From Streptomyces asiaticus (GTDB lineage Bacteria; Actinomycetota; Actinomycetes; Streptomycetales; Streptomycetaceae): 64,000 nucleotides of DNA. The stretch is taken from the NCBI RefSeq assembly GCF_018138715.1, contig NZ_JAGSHX010000006.1:2728001-2792000 (forward strand). The letters run 5' to 3'. Both the position numbers and the translations under genes were made by a program. Positions 15,437 through 27,630 of the stretch are shown in pieces. The notes beneath the pieces were generated by a model. That model had not been told where the DNA came from. It was given only the letters and a program-made list of their open reading frames with translations, and did no database searches. Positions within the stretch are counted from its first letter, which is position 1. Each line of letters begins with the position of its first letter.

Positions 15437-16675
15437 ATGGGTGCCATGCCGTCCCCTCCCCATCTCCCACGCCCACACCGGCATGACGTCCTCATAGGCC
15501 TGAGCGGACTGCTCGGCGGGGCCTTGATGTGGGCGATGGGGGTGCACAACAACCAGTCGTTCTTCCACGCGCCCCGCTGGCTGGGGCTGATCGCGCTGGT
15601 CGTGGTCTCCGCGTGCGAGCTGCTGCGGCGTTCGAGGCCCCTCGTCGGCCTGGGCGTGGGGACCGCGGCGCTCTCCCTGGACATCCTCAGCGGCGGGCTG
15701 GGCGTGACGTTCCTGATGTACACCGACCTGGTGTACTCGGCCGTCATGTACTCCGGCCCCACCGCCGCCCGGCGGATCCCCCGGATCTGCTGGCTCCTCA
15801 CGGGCCTGGCCACCGTGGTGCCGCTGGCCATCTACAACGACCCCCTGGCGCTGCTGGTCGGCACGTTCGTCGCGCTGCTCACCCTCACCCCGGCGTGGAC
15901 CGGGTCGGTGGTCCGCAACCACCGCGAGGAGGCCGCGGCCGCCCGGCTGGAGACCGAACGGGTCGCGCTGCTGGCCGAGTTGGACCGGCGGGAGGCGGTG
16001 GCCTCGGAGCGCTCCCGGATGGCGCGCGAACTCCACGACATGGTGGCCAACCACCTCTCGGCCATCGCCATCCACTCCAGCGCCGCGCTCTCCCTCAAGG
16101 ACCCCGCCGCGACCGACGAGGCGCTCGGCGTCATCCGGGAGAACAGCGTGCGCGGCCTGGCCGAGATGCGCCGGCTGATCGGGCTGCTGCGGGACCCCGG
16201 GGAGAGCTCGGAACCGGCCGCCACCTCCACGCTCGACGCGCTCGACACCCTGCTGGAGCAGGCCCGCACCAACGCCCGCCCCGGCGGCCAGGACATCGTC
16301 CTGTGCGACGAGCGGCCGGCCGGCGCCGCCCCGCTGCCCGCCCCGGTCGAGCTCGCCGCGTACCGCATCGTCCAGGAGTCGCTCACCAACGCCCTCAAGC
16401 ACGCCGCGCCCGGCCGGGTGGACGTGACGCTGGCGCATCGCGCGGACGGCCCGCTCGAGGTCAGCGTCATCAGCCCGTACGGCGACCGCGAGGGCCCCCG
16501 GGCGCCCGGCTCCGGCACCGGGCTGATCGGGATGCGCGAGCGGGTGTCCCTGCTCGGCGGCACGCTCGACGCCGGTCCGGTCTCCGGGCCCGAGGGCATG
16601 GTGTGGCGGGTGCGGGCCGCGCTGCCGCTGGACGACGAGAGCGCTCAGAGCCTGAGCGCGCAGAGTGTGCCATGA
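15437..16675 (+). CDS. NarL/DesK-type sensor histidine kinase
   Basis: 412 aa from ATG 15437 (ATG 15446 is equally possible). Four to five membrane helices lie in residues 15-155. A HisKA_3 dimerisation/phosphoacceptor helix follows with ARELHDMVANHLSAIAIH (His200), then a short HATPase domain: the N-box ending NALKHA, and GSGTGLIGMRERVSLLGG as the G-box region. No extracellular sensor domain is present, so sensing is probably within the membrane. The stop overlaps the response regulator start (ATGA), so the pair is translationally coupled. Confidence 0.9.
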   Translation: MGAMPSPPHLPRPHRHDVLIGLSGLLGGALMWAMGVHNNQSFFHAPRWLGLIALVVVSACELLRRSRPLVGLGVGTAALSLDILSGGLGVTFLMYTDLVYSAVMYSGPTAARRIPRICWLLTGLATVVPLAIYNDPLALLVGTFVALLTLTPAWTGSVVRNHREEAAAARLETERVALLAELDRREAVASERSRMARELHDMVANHLSAIAIHSSAALSLKDPAATDEALGVIRENSVRGLAEMRRLIGLLRDPGESSEPAATSTLDALDTLLEQARTNARPGGQDIVLCDERPAGAAPLPAPVELAAYRIVQESLTNALKHAAPGRVDVTLAHRADGPLEVSVISPYGDREGPRAPGSGTGLIGMRERVSLLGGTLDAGPVSGPEGMVWRVRAALPLDDESAQSLSAQSVP

Positions 16676-17388
16676 CCCTTCGACGACCAGGAGCCGCCGT
16701 GTCCCCGCCCGCCCCGCCCGCCCGTTCCGCGTCCAAGCCGATCCGGGTGCTGGTCGCCGAGGACCAGGGCTCGGTCCGCTCCGGGCTGGTGCTGATCCTG
16801 CGGTCCGCCCCCGATGTGGAGGTGGTCGGCGAGGCGGTGGACGGCCTCCAGGCGGTGGAGATGGCCCGGGCGCTGCGCCCCGATGTGGTGCTCATGGACG
16901 TCCAGATGCCCCGGCTCGACGGGGTGTCCGCCACCCGCCAGGTGGTCGCCGAGCAGCTGGCCGATGTGCTGGTGCTGACCACCTTCGACCTGGACGAGTA
17001 CGTCTTCGGGGCGCTGCGCGCGGGCGCCGCCGGGTTCCTGCTCAAGGACAGCGAGGCGGCCGATCTGATCGAGGCGGTCCGTACCGTGGGGCGCGGCGAG
17101 GGCATGATCGCCACCGCGGTCACCCGCCGTCTGATCGCGGAGTTCGCCCGGCCCCAGGCCGCCCCCTCCCCCACCGCGCCCAGCCCCGAGGTGCTCGCCA
17201 CGCTCACCCCGCGGGAGCGGGAGGTGCTGGCCTGTCTGGGGCAGGGGCTGTCGAACGCGCAGATCGCGGAGCGGCTCACGATGGCGGAGGCCACGGTGAA
17301 GACGCATGTCAGCCGGCTGCTGAACAAGCTGGAGCTGCGCAGCCGGGTCCAGGCCGCGGTGCTGGCCCAGGAACTGGGCGTGCGCTGA
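16672..17388 (+). CDS. NarL/LuxR-family response regulator
   Basis: 238 aa. The receiver domain has the acidic pair ED (30-31), phosphoacceptor Asp76 in VVLMDVQMPRLDG, and Lys in GFLLKDS. The LuxR-type helix-turn-helix at the C-terminus begins TLTPREREVLACL, and its recognition helix contains ATVKTHVSRLLNKL. It is the partner of the overlapping kinase gene. The first 24 residues are a Pro/Ala-rich extension, so GTG 16699 is an alternative start. The regulon is unknown; no obvious target is adjacent. Confidence 0.92.
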   Translation: MTLRRPGAAVSPPAPPARSASKPIRVLVAEDQGSVRSGLVLILRSAPDVEVVGEAVDGLQAVEMARALRPDVVLMDVQMPRLDGVSATRQVVAEQLADVLVLTTFDLDEYVFGALRAGAAGFLLKDSEAADLIEAVRTVGRGEGMIATAVTRRLIAEFARPQAAPSPTAPSPEVLATLTPREREVLACLGQGLSNAQIAERLTMAEATVKTHVSRLLNKLELRSRVQAAVLAQELGVR

Positions 17389-17422
17389 GCAGGTCAGAGG
17401 AAAGTCCGCTACGGTTCGGGCA

Positions 17423-17439
17423 GCGCCCCGAAGGGGCGC
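17423..17439. terminator. bidirectional stem-loop between convergent genes
   Basis: GCGCCCC-GAA-GGGGCGC lies midway between the response regulator stop (17388) and the DUF2550 stop (17506). The flanking sequence (GGGGAACTGCGCGACCAGCC) is a motif I recall from many Streptomyces intergenic regions. It is a likely two-way terminator without a T-run. Confidence 0.6.
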
Positions 17440-17505
17440 GGGGAACTGCGCGACCAGCCACGACGCCGCCGCAGTCGGCCGACGACGACACCTCCAGCGG
17501 ACCCC

Positions 17506-17955
17506 TCAGGCCACGTTGACGCGCTGGCCGGGGGGCGCGGCCTCCAGCCAGGCCAGAAAGCCGGTCAGGGCGTCATCGCTCATGGCCAGTTCCAGCCGGG
17601 TGCCGCCGTGCCGACAGGCGAGCACCACCGCGTCGGAGAGCAGCGCCAGCTCCTCCTCGCCCTTGGGGGTGCGCCGCTCCAGCACCTCGATCGAGGCGCG
17701 CTCCAGGATTCGCCGGGGCCTCGGCGCGTAGGAGAAGACCCGGAACCACTCGACGCGGTCACCGTTGTAGCGGGCGACGCCGTACACCCAGCCCTTGCCG
17801 CTGGGCTCGGATTCGCTGGACGGTGGATCCCAGCGCAGTGAACAGTCGAAGGTTCCGCCGGACCGCTGGATCAGCCGCCGCCGGAGACCGAAGACGAAGA
17901 GTCCCACCACCACCAGCGCGACGACCACGCCGCCCACAAGCAGAGCGAGGACCAT
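17506..17955 (-). CDS. DUF2550 membrane-anchored protein
   Basis: 149 aa. An N-terminal membrane helix (VLALLVGGVVVALVVVGLFV) is followed by a soluble domain with WFRVFSYAPRPRRI and the DUF2550-type ending. The gene lies directly downstream of atpC in Streptomyces, as here. The exact role is unknown. I prefer ATG 17955, nine bases after AGGAGG, over the GTG at 17961, which is only three bases from it. A strong hairpin separates it from the atp operon, so it may have its own promoter or be read through. Confidence 0.82.
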   Translation of the reverse strand: MVLALLVGGVVVALVVVGLFVFGLRRRLIQRSGGTFDCSLRWDPPSSESEPSGKGWVYGVARYNGDRVEWFRVFSYAPRPRRILERASIEVLERRTPKGEEELALLSDAVVLACRHGGTRLELAMSDDALTGFLAWLEAAPPGQRVNVA

Positions 17956-18001
17956 CTTCACCGACCTCCTCGCGTCATCCGGAAAAACCGCACCTGCATC
18001 G

Positions 18002-18052
18002 CCTCAGCCGCGGACCGCTGAAGGGGAGCTCCAGCGAGGTCCGCGGCTGAGG
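18002..18052 (-). terminator. atp operon terminator (15-bp perfect stem)
   Basis: CCTCAGCCGCGGACC at 18002-18016 is the exact reverse complement of 18038-18052. The loop contains a further GGAGCTCC dyad. The structure starts 24 bases beyond the atpC stop on the minus strand. A short T-run (GGTTTTTCC) comes about 12 bases after the stem. It should end or attenuate atp transcription before DUF2550. Confidence 0.7.
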
Positions 18053-18075
18053 TTTTCCGACCGTACGTGACAGGC

Positions 18076-18453
18076 TCAGTGCGCTCCCGCCACCGCGCGC
18101 AGCCGGACGTCGGCGCGCCGCTCGGCGGCGGCGTCCGCCTCCGACTTGGCACGCTCCAGCGCCCGCTCCGCGCGCTTCACATCGATCTCGTCGGACAGCT
18201 CCGCGACTTCGGCCAGCAGTGAGAGCTTGTCGTCCGAAAACGAGATGAACCCACCGTGCACCGCGGCCACGACCGTTCCGCCGTCGACCGAACGGATGGT
18301 CACCGGGCCGGACTCCAGCACACCGAGCAGCGGCTGGTGGCCGGGCATGACGCCGATGTCACCCGATGTGGTGCGCGCGATGACCAAGGTGGCCGCACCG
18401 GACCAGACACTACGGTCCGCCGCGACCATCTCGACGTGCAGCTCAGCAGCCAA
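18076..18453 (-). CDS. atpC: ATP synthase epsilon subunit
   Basis: 125 aa. This central-stalk subunit of F1 regulates ATP hydrolysis and couples gamma to the c-ring. The N-terminal beta-sandwich contains RTTSGDIGVMPGHQPLLG, the family hallmark. The C-terminal helices (EIDVKRAERALERAKSEAD) are complete. The start is TTG 18453 with GGAG five bases upstream, continuing AAELHVEMVAADR. It is the last gene of the operon, 111 bases after atpD. Confidence 0.96.
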   Translation of the reverse strand: MAAELHVEMVAADRSVWSGAATLVIARTTSGDIGVMPGHQPLLGVLESGPVTIRSVDGGTVVAAVHGGFISFSDDKLSLLAEVAELSDEIDVKRAERALERAKSEADAAAERRADVRLRAVAGAH

Positions 18454-18564
18454 CGTGGCTCCTCGGGTCTCTCCCCGCCGGGTCGGGCAGGGCTTTCGTC
18501 AAAGAATAACGGGCGTACGGAGAGGGGCGGGACCGGGCCCACCCCTCTCGCGGAGCTACCGGGC

Positions 18565-20929
<2,365 letters not shown>

Positions 20930-20933
20930 ACGC

Positions 20934-22505
20934 TCAGTCCTCGCCCAGCAGCTTGCCGCCCGAGGTCTCGAACTGCCGCTTGAAGGAGTCCACGGCCTCG
21001 CCCAGCGCCTGAATCGTGTCGTCGGACATCTTGCCGCCCTCGACGATGCTGGTCAGCAGCGACTTGTGCTCACGGTGGAGGTAGTCGAGCAGTTCCCGCT
21101 CGAAGCGGCGGATGTCCTCGACCGGCACGTCGTCCATCTTGCCGGTGGTGCCGGCCCAGATGGAGACGATCTCGTCCTCGGTGGAGAACGGGGCGTACTG
21201 CCCCTGCTTCAGCAGCTCGACCATGCGCGCACCGCGCTCCAGCGACGCCTTGGAGGCCGCGTCCAGGTCCGAACCGAAGGCGGCGAACGCCTCGAGCTCG
21301 CGGTACTGGGCGAGGTCCACCCGGAGGCGGCCGGAGACCTGGCGCATGGCCCGGTGCTGGGCGGAGCCACCGACACGGGAGACCGAGATACCGACGTTCA
21401 GGGCCGGGCGCTGACCGGCGTTGAACAGGTCGGACTCCAGGAAGCACTGGCCGTCGGTGATGGAGATGACGTTGGTCGGGATGAACGCCGACACGTCGTT
21501 CGCCTTGGTCTCGACGATCGGCAGACCGGTCATCGAACCGGAGCCCATGTCCTCGGAGAGCTTGGCGCAGCGCTCCAGCAGCCGGGAGTGCAGGTAGAAG
21601 ACGTCACCCGGGTAGGCCTCACGGCCCGGCGGGCGGCGCAGCAGCAGGGACACCGCGCGGTAGGCGTCGGCCTGCTTGGACAGGTCGTCGAAGACGATCA
21701 GGACGTGCTTGCCCTCGTACATCCAGTGCTGGCCGATGGCCGAGCCGGTGTAGGGGGCCAGGTACTTGAAGCCCGCCGGGTCGGACGCCGGGGCGGCGAC
21801 GATCGTCGTGTACTCCAGGGCGCCGGCCTCCTCCAGCGCGCCGCGCACGGACGCGATGGTGGAGCCCTTCTGGCCGATGGCGACGTAGATGCAGCGGACC
21901 TGCTTCTTCGGGTCGCCGGAGCGCCAGTTGTCGCGCTGGTTGATGATCGTGTCGACGCACAGCGCGGTCTTGCCGGTCTGCCGGTCGCCGATGATCAACT
22001 GACGCTGGCCACGGCCGATCGGGGTCATCGCGTCGACGGCCTTGTAGCCGGTCTCCATCGGCTCGTGCACCGACTTGCGCTGCATGACCGTGGGGGCCTG
22101 AAGTTCGAGGGCGCGGCGGCCCTCGGTCTCGATCTCGCCGAGGCCGTCGATCGGGGCACCCAGCGGGTCGACCACGCGGCCGAGGTAGCCCTCGCCGACG
22201 GCGACCGAGAGGACCTCGCCGGTGCGGTGCACCTGCTGGCCCTCCTCGATGCCGCTGAACTCACCGAGGACGACCGCACCGATCTCGCGCTCCTCGAGGT
22301 TGAGGGCGAGGCCGAGGGTGCCGTCCTCGAACTTCAGCAGTTCGTTCGCCATGGCCGAGGGAAGACCCTCGACCTTCGCGATGCCGTCGCCGGCAACGCT
22401 GACCGTCCCGACCTCCTCGCGCGAGGCCGCGTCCGGCTTGTACGCCTGGACAAAGTTCTCCAGTGCGTCCCGGATCTCCTCCGGCCGGATCGTGAGCTCC
22501 GCCAT
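20934..22505 (-). CDS. atpA: ATP synthase alpha subunit
   Basis: 523 aa. Non-catalytic nucleotide-binding subunit of F1. The P-loop is GDRQTGKT (173-180), and the arginine-finger region [11 protein letters not shown] is present. The N-terminus [15 protein letters not shown] marks the start at ATG 22505, preceded by an AGGGAACCC-type RBS. The C-terminus carries the extra actinobacterial tail ending [12 protein letters not shown]. It lies between atpH (89 bases upstream) and atpG (five bases downstream). Confidence 0.98.
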   Translation of the reverse strand: MAELTIRPEEIRDALENFVQAYKPDAASREEVGTVSVAGDGIAKVEGLPSAMANELLKFEDGTLGLALNLEEREIGAVVLGEFSGIEEGQQVHRTGEVLSVAVGEGYLGRVVDPLGAPIDGLGEIETEGRRALELQAPTVMQRKSVHEPMETGYKAVDAMTPIGRGQRQLIIGDRQTGKTALCVDTIINQRDNWRSGDPKKQVRCIYVAIGQKGSTIASVRGALEEAGALEYTTIVAAPASDPAGFKYLAPYTGSAIGQHWMYEGKHVLIVFDDLSKQADAYRAVSLLLRRPPGREAYPGDVFYLHSRLLERCAKLSEDMGSGSMTGLPIVETKANDVSAFIPTNVISITDGQCFLESDLFNAGQRPALNVGISVSRVGGSAQHRAMRQVSGRLRVDLAQYRELEAFAAFGSDLDAASKASLERGARMVELLKQGQYAPFSTEDEIVSIWAGTTGKMDDVPVEDIRRFERELLDYLHREHKSLLTSIVEGGKMSDDTIQALGEAVDSFKRQFETSGGKLLGED

Positions 22506-22594
22506 CTGGGTTCCCTGCTCTCCTTGTTGGGCCCGAAGTGTTTGACTACGGCCCAACTCGGGCCGCTTACATGCTTGTTGAGTTGGTGGCTGTG

Positions 22595-23410
22595 TCAGCC
22601 GGCCATCCGCCGGGCCGCCTCTTCGAGGCGGTCCGCGATGGTCCCGTTGATGACCTCGTCGCCGATGCGCACCGAGATCCCACCGAGGACCTCGGGGTCC
22701 ACGTCCAGGTTCAGGTGCATCTTCCGTCCGTACAGCTTCCCCAGTGCGTCACCGAGCCGCTGCTTCTGCCGGTCGCTGAGCGGCACCGCGGAGGTGACGA
22801 CCGCGACCGTACGGCCCCGGCGCGCCGCCGCCAGCTTGGACAGCTCGTCGAGACCCGCCTCCAGGCTACGACCCCGCGGGTGGGTCACCAGACGGATCAC
22901 CAGCCGCTCGGTCCGCTGGTCGGCGCGGCCGCCGAGCAGCTCGGCGACCAGGCCGGACTTGGCGGAGACGCTCGCGCGCCGGTCGGTGAGCGCACCGCGC
23001 AGCTCGGGCGAGGAGGAGACGATCCGGCCGAACCGGAACAGCTCGTCCTCCACGTCGTCGAGGGTGCCGGCCCGCTCGGCCGCGACCAGGTCGGCGGCGT
23101 TGGCCAGCTCCTCGATCGAGTCCACCAGGTCACGCGAGCGCGACCAGCGGGAACGGACCAGGCCGGAGATCAGGTCGATGGTCTCGCCGCCGACCTGTCC
23201 GCCCAGCACCCGCGCGGCAAGCGTGGCCTTGGCCTCGCCGGGCTGCGCCGGGTCGGTGAGGACCCGGCGCAACGAGACCTCGCGGTCGAGCAGCGCGGTG
23301 ACGGCGGCCAGCTCATCGGCGAGCTTCGTCGCGTCGACGGAAGTGTTGTCCGTCAGGGCGTCGAAGCGCTCGCGCGCGGCTGCCAGTGCCTCCCGGCTCG
23401 CTCCGTTCAT
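22595..23410 (-). CDS. atpH: ATP synthase delta subunit
   Basis: 271 aa, longer than the roughly 180 aa of E. coli but normal for actinomycetes. In mycobacteria the extra N-terminal segment is a b-subunit-like region fused to delta; here residues 1-90 play that part. The peripheral stalk attachment motif [16 protein letters not shown] lies at the C-terminus. The ATG at 23410 overlaps the atpF stop by four bases. Confidence 0.95.
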   Translation of the reverse strand: MNGASREALAAARERFDALTDNTSVDATKLADELAAVTALLDREVSLRRVLTDPAQPGEAKATLAARVLGGQVGGETIDLISGLVRSRWSRSRDLVDSIEELANAADLVAAERAGTLDDVEDELFRFGRIVSSSPELRGALTDRRASVSAKSGLVAELLGGRADQRTERLVIRLVTHPRGRSLEAGLDELSKLAAARRGRTVAVVTSAVPLSDRQKQRLGDALGKLYGRKMHLNLDVDPEVLGGISVRIGDEVINGTIADRLEEAARRMAG

Positions 23411-23970
23411 CGGCCGGCCTCGGCCTTCGAGCCATCGGTCGCCTTCGCCTCGAGCTCGTCGAGGAACCGGTCGATGGTGCGGCTCTGCCGGGCCACGTCC
23501 TCGAGCGACTCACCGACGATCCGGCCGGCCAGGTCGGTGGCGAGCCTGCCCACGTCCTGGCGCAGGGTCTGAGCGGCCTGCTTCCGATCGGCCTCGATCT
23601 GCGAGTGACCGGCAGCGATGATCTCCTCACGCTGCCGCTGGCCCTCCGCGCGCATCTCGGCGATGAGCGCGGCGCCCTGCTCCTGCGCCTCCTGGCGCAG
23701 TCGCGCGGCCTCGTGACGGGCGTCGGCGAGCTGGGCTCGGTAGTCCTCGAGGACCTGCTGGGCTTCGGCCTGAGTGGCCTCGGCCTTCTCCATGCCGCCC
23801 TCGATCGCCTCGCGGCGCTCCTCCAGAACCCGGTTGATGTTCGGGAGGAGCTTCTTGGCGAGGAAGATGAAGACGATGGCAAAGGCGATCAGGCCGATGA
23901 CCAGCTCCGGGATCGGCGGGATGAGGGGGTTCTCACTCTCCTCAGCCGCCACCTGTACCAGGGCGTTCAC
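23407..23970 (-). CDS. atpF: ATP synthase b subunit
   Basis: 187 aa. Peripheral stalk: one N-terminal membrane helix (ELVIGLIAFAIVFIFLAKKL) followed by a long charged coiled coil (EERREAIEGGMEKAEATQAE and onward) and a C-terminal segment with LAGRIVGESLED. The GTG at 23970 has GGAAGG seven bases upstream. It overlaps atpH by four bases. Confidence 0.96.
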   Translation of the reverse strand: MNALVQVAAEESENPLIPPIPELVIGLIAFAIVFIFLAKKLLPNINRVLEERREAIEGGMEKAEATQAEAQQVLEDYRAQLADARHEAARLRQEAQEQGAALIAEMRAEGQRQREEIIAAGHSQIEADRKQAAQTLRQDVGRLATDLAGRIVGESLEDVARQSRTIDRFLDELEAKATDGSKAEAGR

Positions 23971-24008
23971 ATCAGTGCCTTCCGTCTGTCGTGGTTAAAG
24001 CGGTCCGT

Positions 24009-25138
<1,130 letters not shown>

Positions 25139-25402
25139 CGCGAGCTCCTTCAGCGTGGCGCATGGGTACGGCAACCTCGTTGTGTCGGCGCGGCACGCGG
25201 CCACGGAACGGCACTGGACTGGTCTTACGAATGTGGGGGCGGCTGATCGGCGCGGGGCCGAGTGGTATGGAGGGCATCAGCTGCATGGGCCGCCGATTCC
25301 GTCCCGTGAATTCCGGGGGTTCAGCTACCTGCGCCCGCTGTGCCTCAGATGGCACCGGACGATAGCAGGTGAGCGCACATGCTCTTATCCCGGCCCTACT
25401 TC

Positions 25403-25858
25403 TCACGGCGTGGACCCGGCGGGAGCGGACTTCTTCGCCCCCCCGGGCTTGCGTTCGTCCTCGGCTTCCGGCTCCACATAGAGGATCTTGGCCTTCATGT
25501 GTGCACGGGTCTGTGCGCCGACCCACACCAGGGTCGCGGCGAGCAGTGCGAGGGCGAAAGCCTTGACGTTGAACAGCGTGGTGTCCTGGAACACCGCGAG
25601 CACGACCGCCACCAGCAGGAACTCGGCCATGAAGAGGACCATGCCCATGGCCTGGAACAGATGGGGCAGGTGCTTCGCCGTGCGCTCCAGCACGATCAGC
25701 CCGGAAGCCATCACCACCACGGCGACGAATGTGCCAAAGCCCGCGCCGATCGCTCCCTTGCCGCCTGCGAGCACAGAACCGACGGCGACGGCGACCACAC
25801 CGGCGATGGCTGTGGGCACGGCGCAACTCAGGAGCGTTCTGGCGTCGTTGGACTGCAT
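25403..25858 (-). CDS. atpI: AtpI-like membrane protein
   Basis: 151 aa with four hydrophobic segments (TLLSCAVPTAIAGVVAVAVG, GAIGAGFGTFVAVVVMASG, a third around MVLFMAEFLLVAVVLAVF, and ALALLAATLVWVG) and a charged C-terminal tail. It is the first gene of the atp operon; AtpI proteins assist c-ring assembly or ion supply. The ATG at 25858 (MQSNDART) has GGAG nine bases upstream, and the longer frame is not conserved. Confidence 0.85.
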   Translation of the reverse strand: MQSNDARTLLSCAVPTAIAGVVAVAVGSVLAGGKGAIGAGFGTFVAVVVMASGLIVLERTAKHLPHLFQAMGMVLFMAEFLLVAVVLAVFQDTTLFNVKAFALALLAATLVWVGAQTRAHMKAKILYVEPEAEDERKPGGAKKSAPAGSTP

Positions 25859-26160
25859 GAAGGGTTTCTCCGGCAAGTGTCGGAAGCAACGATTCGTCGT
25901 GGACGAGCGTATCCCCGGGGACAGAGGAGACCTCACGAGGAAGAGCCGTCGCCCTACGGCCCCTCGGTTCTCAGCACCGGGTTTAGTGAACGGTATCACA
26001 AACTATTTGATGAGGTCTTTACCCACCGGATGTGCTGCACGTCACACGGGAGAGTTATGAGGTGGGTACCTTGTTGACGCCGCCCTGTGATCTTCAGCGC
26101 TCTCGCCGACCCCTTCGCCGGGCGCGATGACTGGGGACATCACGGCGATGACTGGGGAGA
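25859..26160 (-). promoter_or_regulatory. atp operon upstream region
   Basis: This 302-bp gap between the WecA-like gene and atpI has no gene. It includes one of the most A/T-rich stretches of the region (ACGGTATCACAAACTATTTG, about 25989-26008), the likely site of the main atp promoter reading leftward. A direct repeat built on GATGACTGGGGA (about 26126-26165) lies near the 3' end of the upstream gene. I cannot place -35/-10 boxes with confidence. Confidence 0.4.
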
Positions 26161-27555
26161 TTACTGGGGTGTTCCGATGCGCCGACGGTGGGTGAAGCGG
26201 GACCGGTCGCCGATCGCGGTGGCGCCGTTCACACCGCTCGCCCCACTGCTCGCGCCGCCGTTCACCCCGGAGCCCACCGGCCCGGGCTTGACCAACTCCG
26301 GCTTCGCGGCGGCGGACCCGGCACCGGCCGTGGCCGCCACGGGCTCGGCGGCCGCCTCGGCACCCCGCTCGGCCCTGGCGATCCGGTTGGCGCGGCGGTA
26401 GCGCGGCGGAACGAACGCCTCCGCCCAGCGCGGAACACGCGGGGTGAACCGCGGCAGCAGCAACAGCACCAGCCCGACCCCGCTCAGCGCCACGATCGCC
26501 AGCACGAACCACACACCGGCCGAGTTCACCGAGTACGCCACGGCGCCGAAGGCGATCAGCGCCGACCAGAAGTACATGATCAGGACGGCCCGGCTGTGCG
26601 AGTGGCCGATCTCCAGCAGCCGGTGGTGCAGATGGCCGCGGTCGGCGGCGAACGGCGACTGACCGCGCCAGGTACGCCGGACGATCGCCAGCACAAGATC
26701 GGCGAAGGGCACCGCGATGACGGTCAGCGGCAGCAGCAGCGGGATGTAGACCGGGACGGTGGCGTGCACCGCGGCCTGCTCGGAACCCTCGAACAGCTTC
26801 ATCGCGTCCGGGTCCACCTGGCCGGTGATGGAGATGGCGCCCGCCGCCAGCACCAGGCCGATCAGCATCGAGCCCGAGTCGCCCATGAAGATCCGCGCGG
26901 GGTGGGCGTTGTGCGGCAGGAAGCCCAGGCACATGCCCATGAGGACGGCGGCGAACAGGGTGGCGGGCGCGGCCGCCTCCAGGCCGTAGCCGTACCAGAT
27001 GCGGTACGCGTACATGAAGAACGCCGCGGCGGCGATGCACACCATCCCGGACGCCAAACCATCAAGCCCGTCAACGAAGTTGACCGCGTTGATGGTGATG
27101 ACGACCAGCGCCACGGTGAGCAGCGTGCCCTGCCAGGGCGTCAGCGAGACCGGTCCCACACCGGGCACCGGAAGCCACAGGATGGTCAGACCCTGGAGCA
27201 CCATCACACCGGCGGCGATCATCTGGCCGCCCAGCTTGATCAGCGCGTCCACGCCCCACTTGTCGTCCAGCACCCCGAGCAGCCAGATCAGCCCGGCGCC
27301 GGACAGCAGCGCCCGTGGCTCGTTGGAGACCGCGAAGACGTCCTTGAGGTTGGTCAGGTGGGCGGCGACCAGCAGCCCCGCGCACAGCCCGCCGAACATG
27401 GCGATGCCGCCGAGCCGTGGCGTGGGCTCACGGTGCACATCGCGGGCGCGGATCTCGGGCATCGCACCGGCCGCGATGGCGAATTTCCGCACCGGCCCGG
27501 TCAACAGATAGGTGACCGCGGCCGTGATGCACAGAGTCAGCAGGTATTCACGCAC
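26161..27555 (-). CDS. WecA/MraY-type undecaprenyl-phosphate sugar-1-phosphate transferase
   Basis: 464 aa with about eleven membrane helices, homologous to WecA and the mycobacterial enzyme upstream of atp. It would transfer a UDP-activated GlcNAc- or GalNAc-type phosphosugar to undecaprenyl phosphate, the first step of cell-wall glycopolymer synthesis. Conserved motifs are LLGVLDDKWG, NAVNFVDGLDGLA, FMGDSGSMLIG and the His-rich DRGHLHHRLLEIGHSH. The C-terminal 80 residues are a cytoplasmic Ala/Gly/Ser-rich tail. The GTG at 27555 gives the expected N-terminus MREYLLTL. Its place directly upstream of atp is conserved in actinobacteria. Confidence 0.92.
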   Translation of the reverse strand: MREYLLTLCITAAVTYLLTGPVRKFAIAAGAMPEIRARDVHREPTPRLGGIAMFGGLCAGLLVAAHLTNLKDVFAVSNEPRALLSGAGLIWLLGVLDDKWGVDALIKLGGQMIAAGVMVLQGLTILWLPVPGVGPVSLTPWQGTLLTVALVVITINAVNFVDGLDGLASGMVCIAAAAFFMYAYRIWYGYGLEAAAPATLFAAVLMGMCLGFLPHNAHPARIFMGDSGSMLIGLVLAAGAISITGQVDPDAMKLFEGSEQAAVHATVPVYIPLLLPLTVIAVPFADLVLAIVRRTWRGQSPFAADRGHLHHRLLEIGHSHSRAVLIMYFWSALIAFGAVAYSVNSAGVWFVLAIVALSGVGLVLLLLPRFTPRVPRWAEAFVPPRYRRANRIARAERGAEAAAEPVAATAGAGSAAAKPELVKPGPVGSGVNGGASSGASGVNGATAIGDRSRFTHRRRIGTPQ

Positions 27556-27630
27556 AGGCTGCCCCAGAGGTATCGCTGGCCATCACAGCCCCACACCCTA
27601 TGCGTGTCCGACGCCTCGCGGTGACCGTAC